A stretch of 64,000 nucleotides of DNA from Phycisphaeraceae bacterium (GTDB lineage Bacteria; Planctomycetota; Phycisphaerae; Phycisphaerales; SM1A02): positions 92,117-156,116 of the forward strand of contig JAHBWY010000005.1 in the NCBI GenBank assembly GCA_019636735.1, in the 5' to 3' direction. The notes below the pieces were generated by a model. That model saw only the letters and a list, made by a program, of their open reading frames with translations. It did no database searches and was not told the origin of the DNA. Of the stretch, positions 61,556 to 64,000 are shown piece by piece; the stretch's first letter is position 1, and every line of letters starts with the position of its first letter. Made by a program: the position numbers and the translations under genes.

Positions 61556-61861
61556 ATGCAGCGTGAACCGCTCTCTGTCGAGGCCGTGGCCCATGTCGCC
61601 CGACTGGCCCGTTTGGAACTCTCCAAGGAACGCATCGACGCCTATCGCACGCAACTTGCCGGCGTCCTCGAACATGTGGCCAAGGTGAACGCCATCGCCG
61701 TCGATGGCGTCGAGCCGATGGCCTATCCCTTCGAAACCTCCAATCGCCTGGCCGAGGATGAGATCGCTCCGCCGATGCCGCTCGATGACCTTCTCATGAA
61801 TGCACCCGCCACCGAGGGGCGCTTCCTTGCTGTTCCCAGGGTGCTCGCGGAGGGCGACTGA
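61556..61861 (+). CDS. gatC: Aspartyl/glutamyl-tRNA amidotransferase subunit C
   Basis: GatC, 101 residues, the small clamp subunit that holds GatA and GatB together in tRNA-dependent Gln/Asn formation. Typical sequence is VEAVAHVARLARLELSKERI then GVLEHVAKVNAIAVDGVEPM and NRLAEDEIAPPMP. The start has TACACT (61543-61548) exactly 7 nt upstream, no Shine-Dalgarno, and gatA follows after 3 nt. The in-frame extension to 61475 lacks support. Confidence 0.94.
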   Translation: MQREPLSVEAVAHVARLARLELSKERIDAYRTQLAGVLEHVAKVNAIAVDGVEPMAYPFETSNRLAEDEIAPPMPLDDLLMNAPATEGRFLAVPRVLAEGD

Positions 61862-61864
61862 CCC

Positions 61865-63343
61865 ATGATCGACTTTGCGCCGCCCTCGGCCGATGCGCCG
61901 GATGCGACCAGCATCCGCGACGCGATTCGAAGTCGCTCAACCAGCGCCGAGGCGATCGTCGCAGCGCACCTGCGTCGCATCGAGAGCGCGAACCCCGTCC
62001 TGAATGCCTACCACGAGGTCTTCCGCGAGGAAGCGCTTGAGCGCGCACGACAGATCGACGAGCGCCTCGAGCATGGCGGCGACCCGGGCCTGCTGGCCGG
62101 CGTGCCGGTGGCGATCAAGGACAACATCGCCACGCGACTCGGCCGAACCACATGCAGTTCGAAGATGCTGGAGCACTATCGCTCGCCCTTCGATGCGACG
62201 GTCGTCGAGCGACTCCATGCCGCGGGCGCCATCGTGATCGGCAAGACGAATCTCGATGAGTTCGCGATGGGGTCATCCACCGAGCACTGCGCGTGGGGCC
62301 CGGTGCGGAATCCATGGGACCCCGAGCGAGTTCCGGGCGGTTCGAGTGGTGGCAGCGCCGCCGCCGTCACGGCGGACCTCGCGGCGATCGCCCTGGGTTC
62401 GGACACCGGTGGAAGCATCCGCCAGCCCGCGGCGCTCTGCGGGTGTGTGGGTGTGAAGCCCACATACGGACGAGTGAGCCGCTTCGGATTGGTCGCGTTC
62501 GGTTCGAGCCTCGACCAGATCGGGCCCTTCACACGCTCGGTGCGCGACGCCGCGCTCGTGCTGACGGCGATCACGGGCATCGATCCGCGCGACTCGACGA
62601 GCGCCGATCACCCCGCCGAGGACTTCACGCGCGGACTCGACGAACCACCGGCGAAGCTCCGCATCGGTCTTCCCAGCGCCTACATGAGTGACGCGAACGA
62701 CCCCGAGGTGAATCGCGTCATCACCGACGCGATCGAGCGCTTCCGCAGCGCTGGCGCCGAGATCGTGCCGGTCGATCTGCCGCTCACCGACATCGGAGTC
62801 AGCACCTACTATGTGATCGCACCCGCCGAGGCGTGTTCGAATCTCGCTCGCTTTGACGGCATCCGCTACGGCCACCGGGCGGCGATGCGGCCGGGTGATG
62901 AGCTCATCGATCTCTACGCACGCTCACGCGCCGAGGGTTTCGGTGACGAGGTGCAGCGACGCATCATGCTGGGCACCTATGTGCTGAGTTCGGGCTACTA
63001 CGACGCGTACTACAACCGGGCACTGCGCGTGCGGCGCCTCATCAAGCGGGAGTTCGACGAGGCGTTCGCCCGCTGCGATGTGATCATCGGTCCCACGAGT
63101 CCCACACCGGCCTTCCGGGTCGGCGAGCGCAGCGATCCACTGTCGATGTACCTTTGCGATGTCTACACCGTGAATGCGAACATCGCGGGGATCTGCGGCA
63201 TGTCCATGCCCGCCGGGTTCGCCGAGCGCAACGGTCGCCCCCTGCCCGTCGGTCTCCAGCTCCAGGCACCCGCCTTCGAAGAGCATCGGATGCTGCGCGT
63301 GGCGCGACTCTTCGAGGTGCTGCGCGAAGCGGTGTCGGCCTAG
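61865..63343 (+). CDS. gatA: Aspartyl/glutamyl-tRNA amidotransferase subunit A
   Basis: GatA, 492 residues, the amidase that releases ammonia from glutamine. The Ser-cisSer-Lys triad is in VPVAIKDNIATRLG (Lys), GGSSGGSAAAV (cis-Ser) and SDTGGSIRQPAALCG (nucleophile). KPTYGRVSRFGLVAFGSSLD and the C-terminal GMSMPAGFAERNGRPLPVG complete the family picture. It is 3 nt downstream of gatC. gatB does not follow; the next gene is on the other strand, so GatB must be encoded elsewhere. The presence of GatCA suggests indirect charging of Gln- and/or Asn-tRNA. Confidence 0.97.
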   Translation: MIDFAPPSADAPDATSIRDAIRSRSTSAEAIVAAHLRRIESANPVLNAYHEVFREEALERARQIDERLEHGGDPGLLAGVPVAIKDNIATRLGRTTCSSKMLEHYRSPFDATVVERLHAAGAIVIGKTNLDEFAMGSSTEHCAWGPVRNPWDPERVPGGSSGGSAAAVTADLAAIALGSDTGGSIRQPAALCGCVGVKPTYGRVSRFGLVAFGSSLDQIGPFTRSVRDAALVLTAITGIDPRDSTSADHPAEDFTRGLDEPPAKLRIGLPSAYMSDANDPEVNRVITDAIERFRSAGAEIVPVDLPLTDIGVSTYYVIAPAEACSNLARFDGIRYGHRAAMRPGDELIDLYARSRAEGFGDEVQRRIMLGTYVLSSGYYDAYYNRALRVRRLIKREFDEAFARCDVIIGPTSPTPAFRVGERSDPLSMYLCDVYTVNANIAGICGMSMPAGFAERNGRPLPVGLQLQAPAFEEHRMLRVARLFEVLREAVSA

Positions 63344-63396
63344 GCGCGCCGTGAATGGCCGTGCCGCGCCAGCGCGACCGCGCGGGTGCAGGCACT

Positions 63397-63999
63397 CTAG
63401 ACCTTCGACACTGTTGAAGAGTGCGCGCTGGCTCCGGCTTCGCAGACCGCGTCGAGATTCGCTAGGCGGCTTCGCTCAAGCCCGTCTCGCTTGCTCGTCA
63501 TTCGCCGCGCGTCCTCACACACCGATCCCTGGCTCGGTCGCGGCGACTCGGGCATTCGTGAAGCGGCCGCCCACCGCGACCCTGTCCACTCTCCGAGGAT
63601 GAGCGCCAGGTCACGCCCGCCGATGATGCCACCACTCGAGTTGATGCTCATGGCGTAGCTGAAAGGGTGCCCCGGCAGAGACGGCAGGGCGATCACCTCG
63701 TCCTTCGTCCAAACTGCCGCGACTGACCCAACCCACACGCCATTGTTGTACTTCTGTGATGCACCCACCGCCACGCCCGAATCATTCACGCCGCGGGCAC
63801 GACACACCGTGTACGACACCGCTGGCTCAAGCACCTCGAACTCTCCATCCCGCCAGCGGAATCCGCGCAATGAGCTGTTGGAGTGATGACCATACTCGCC
63901 CACCACAAATCCGCTGTCGCTGATGTCCGTGGCGTAGCCGCCCGACAGCACGCCATCAGGAATCGGAATGACGATCGCCTCGCCGTTGGCCCACACGCA
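63397..63999 (-). pseudogene. HAF-repeat protein fused to a dockerin-like fragment, probably degraded, 5' end beyond window
   Basis: The frame enters from the right edge and reads 200 codons. It begins with HAF-type repeats (ATDISDSGFVVGEYG, GVNDSGVAVGASQ, AMSINSSGGIIGG). In the middle of the third repeat it switches to GGRDLALILGEWTGS, which is the tail of a dockerin-like repeat missing its first Ca loop. The last 45 residues (ESPRPSQGSVCEDARR onward) look non-coding in style. The simplest reading is an internal deletion that joined an HAF domain to a dockerin end, followed by loss of the normal stop. Elsewhere in the window dockerin-like repeats come in intact pairs. The true 5' end is outside the window. 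Confidence 0.65.
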
Positions 64000-64000
64000 G

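Noticed and set aside
1..64000. tRNA, rRNA, CRISPR, IS elements and prophage
   Set aside because: No cloverleaf-like A/B box pairs, rRNA-like blocks, transposase motifs, integrases or spacer arrays were seen in reading the window; a covariance-model search would be needed to exclude small RNAs fully.

Overview
The window is a GC-rich, gene-dense bacterial chromosome segment with no rRNA, tRNA, CRISPR array or insertion sequence that I can see. Several traits point to a planctomycete, most likely of the class Phycisphaerae. Secreted proteins end in paired dockerin-like repeats of the type GADLAIVLGxWG. HAF-repeat and HYR-like secreted proteins are present. The fatty-acid operon has the order rpmF-plsX-fabH-fabD-(lipoprotein)-fabG-acpP-fabF. 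A ThiF-family protein with a planctomycete-style C-terminal tail is also present. The lineage is inferred from gene content, not from a marker-gene comparison.

Layout. 1-2680 (-) holds most of a large AsmA-like membrane-anchored protein that runs off the left edge. 2878-10570 holds nadA (-), ispE, an M3 peptidase coupled to a saccharopine-dehydrogenase-like gene, a group II PLP decarboxylase and a nitroreductase related to iodotyrosine deiodinase. 10554-16651 holds a phosphoesterase, a beta-barrel-like protein, arfB, purM, sucD and an SGNH hydrolase. 16722-22767 (-) is a tight glycerol operon, glpK-glpD-glpF plus a 699-residue secreted protein. 22857-27072 (-) holds a large secreted helical protein, a DinB-family protein and a ThiF-type adenylyltransferase. 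27115-31731 (-) holds three consecutive secreted proteins with cohesin-like and dockerin-like modules. 31956-38459 holds a dicarboxylate symporter, a Tat-exported phosphoesterase, rpsL-rpsG without fusA, a Cys-rich secreted protein, a PNGase F-like protein and rnhA.

38601-45190 (+) is the fatty-acid synthesis operon. 45180-48388 (-) holds an isolated FliN-like protein, a TerB-like protein and a GH15 glucoamylase-type hydrolase. 48621-52315 holds a B12-binding sensor carrying the CarH signature, a Bax1-I family protein and a PIN-PhoH protein. 52451-54666 (-) is an ECF sigma / anti-sigma / Spy-like set ending at a strong hairpin. 54700-63343 holds a NIF3 protein, an MFP-RND-ROK kinase operon (-) and gatC-gatA (+). 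The right edge holds a damaged HAF-repeat/dockerin protein (-).

How things work together. The glp operon gives glycerol uptake, phosphorylation and oxidation. The fab operon covers acyl-phosphate formation, initiation, malonyl transfer, elongation and reduction around its own acpP. The sigma/anti-sigma pair probably controls the downstream periplasmic Spy-like protein. Two kinds of gene start coexist: strong Shine-Dalgarno starts, and at least twelve starts with no Shine-Dalgarno but a TANNNT box only 6-11 nt upstream, suggesting leaderless or very short-leader mRNAs. Other points of interest are an apparent AUC start for fabG, a MerR-less B12 photoreceptor candidate and the cohesin/dockerin trio.
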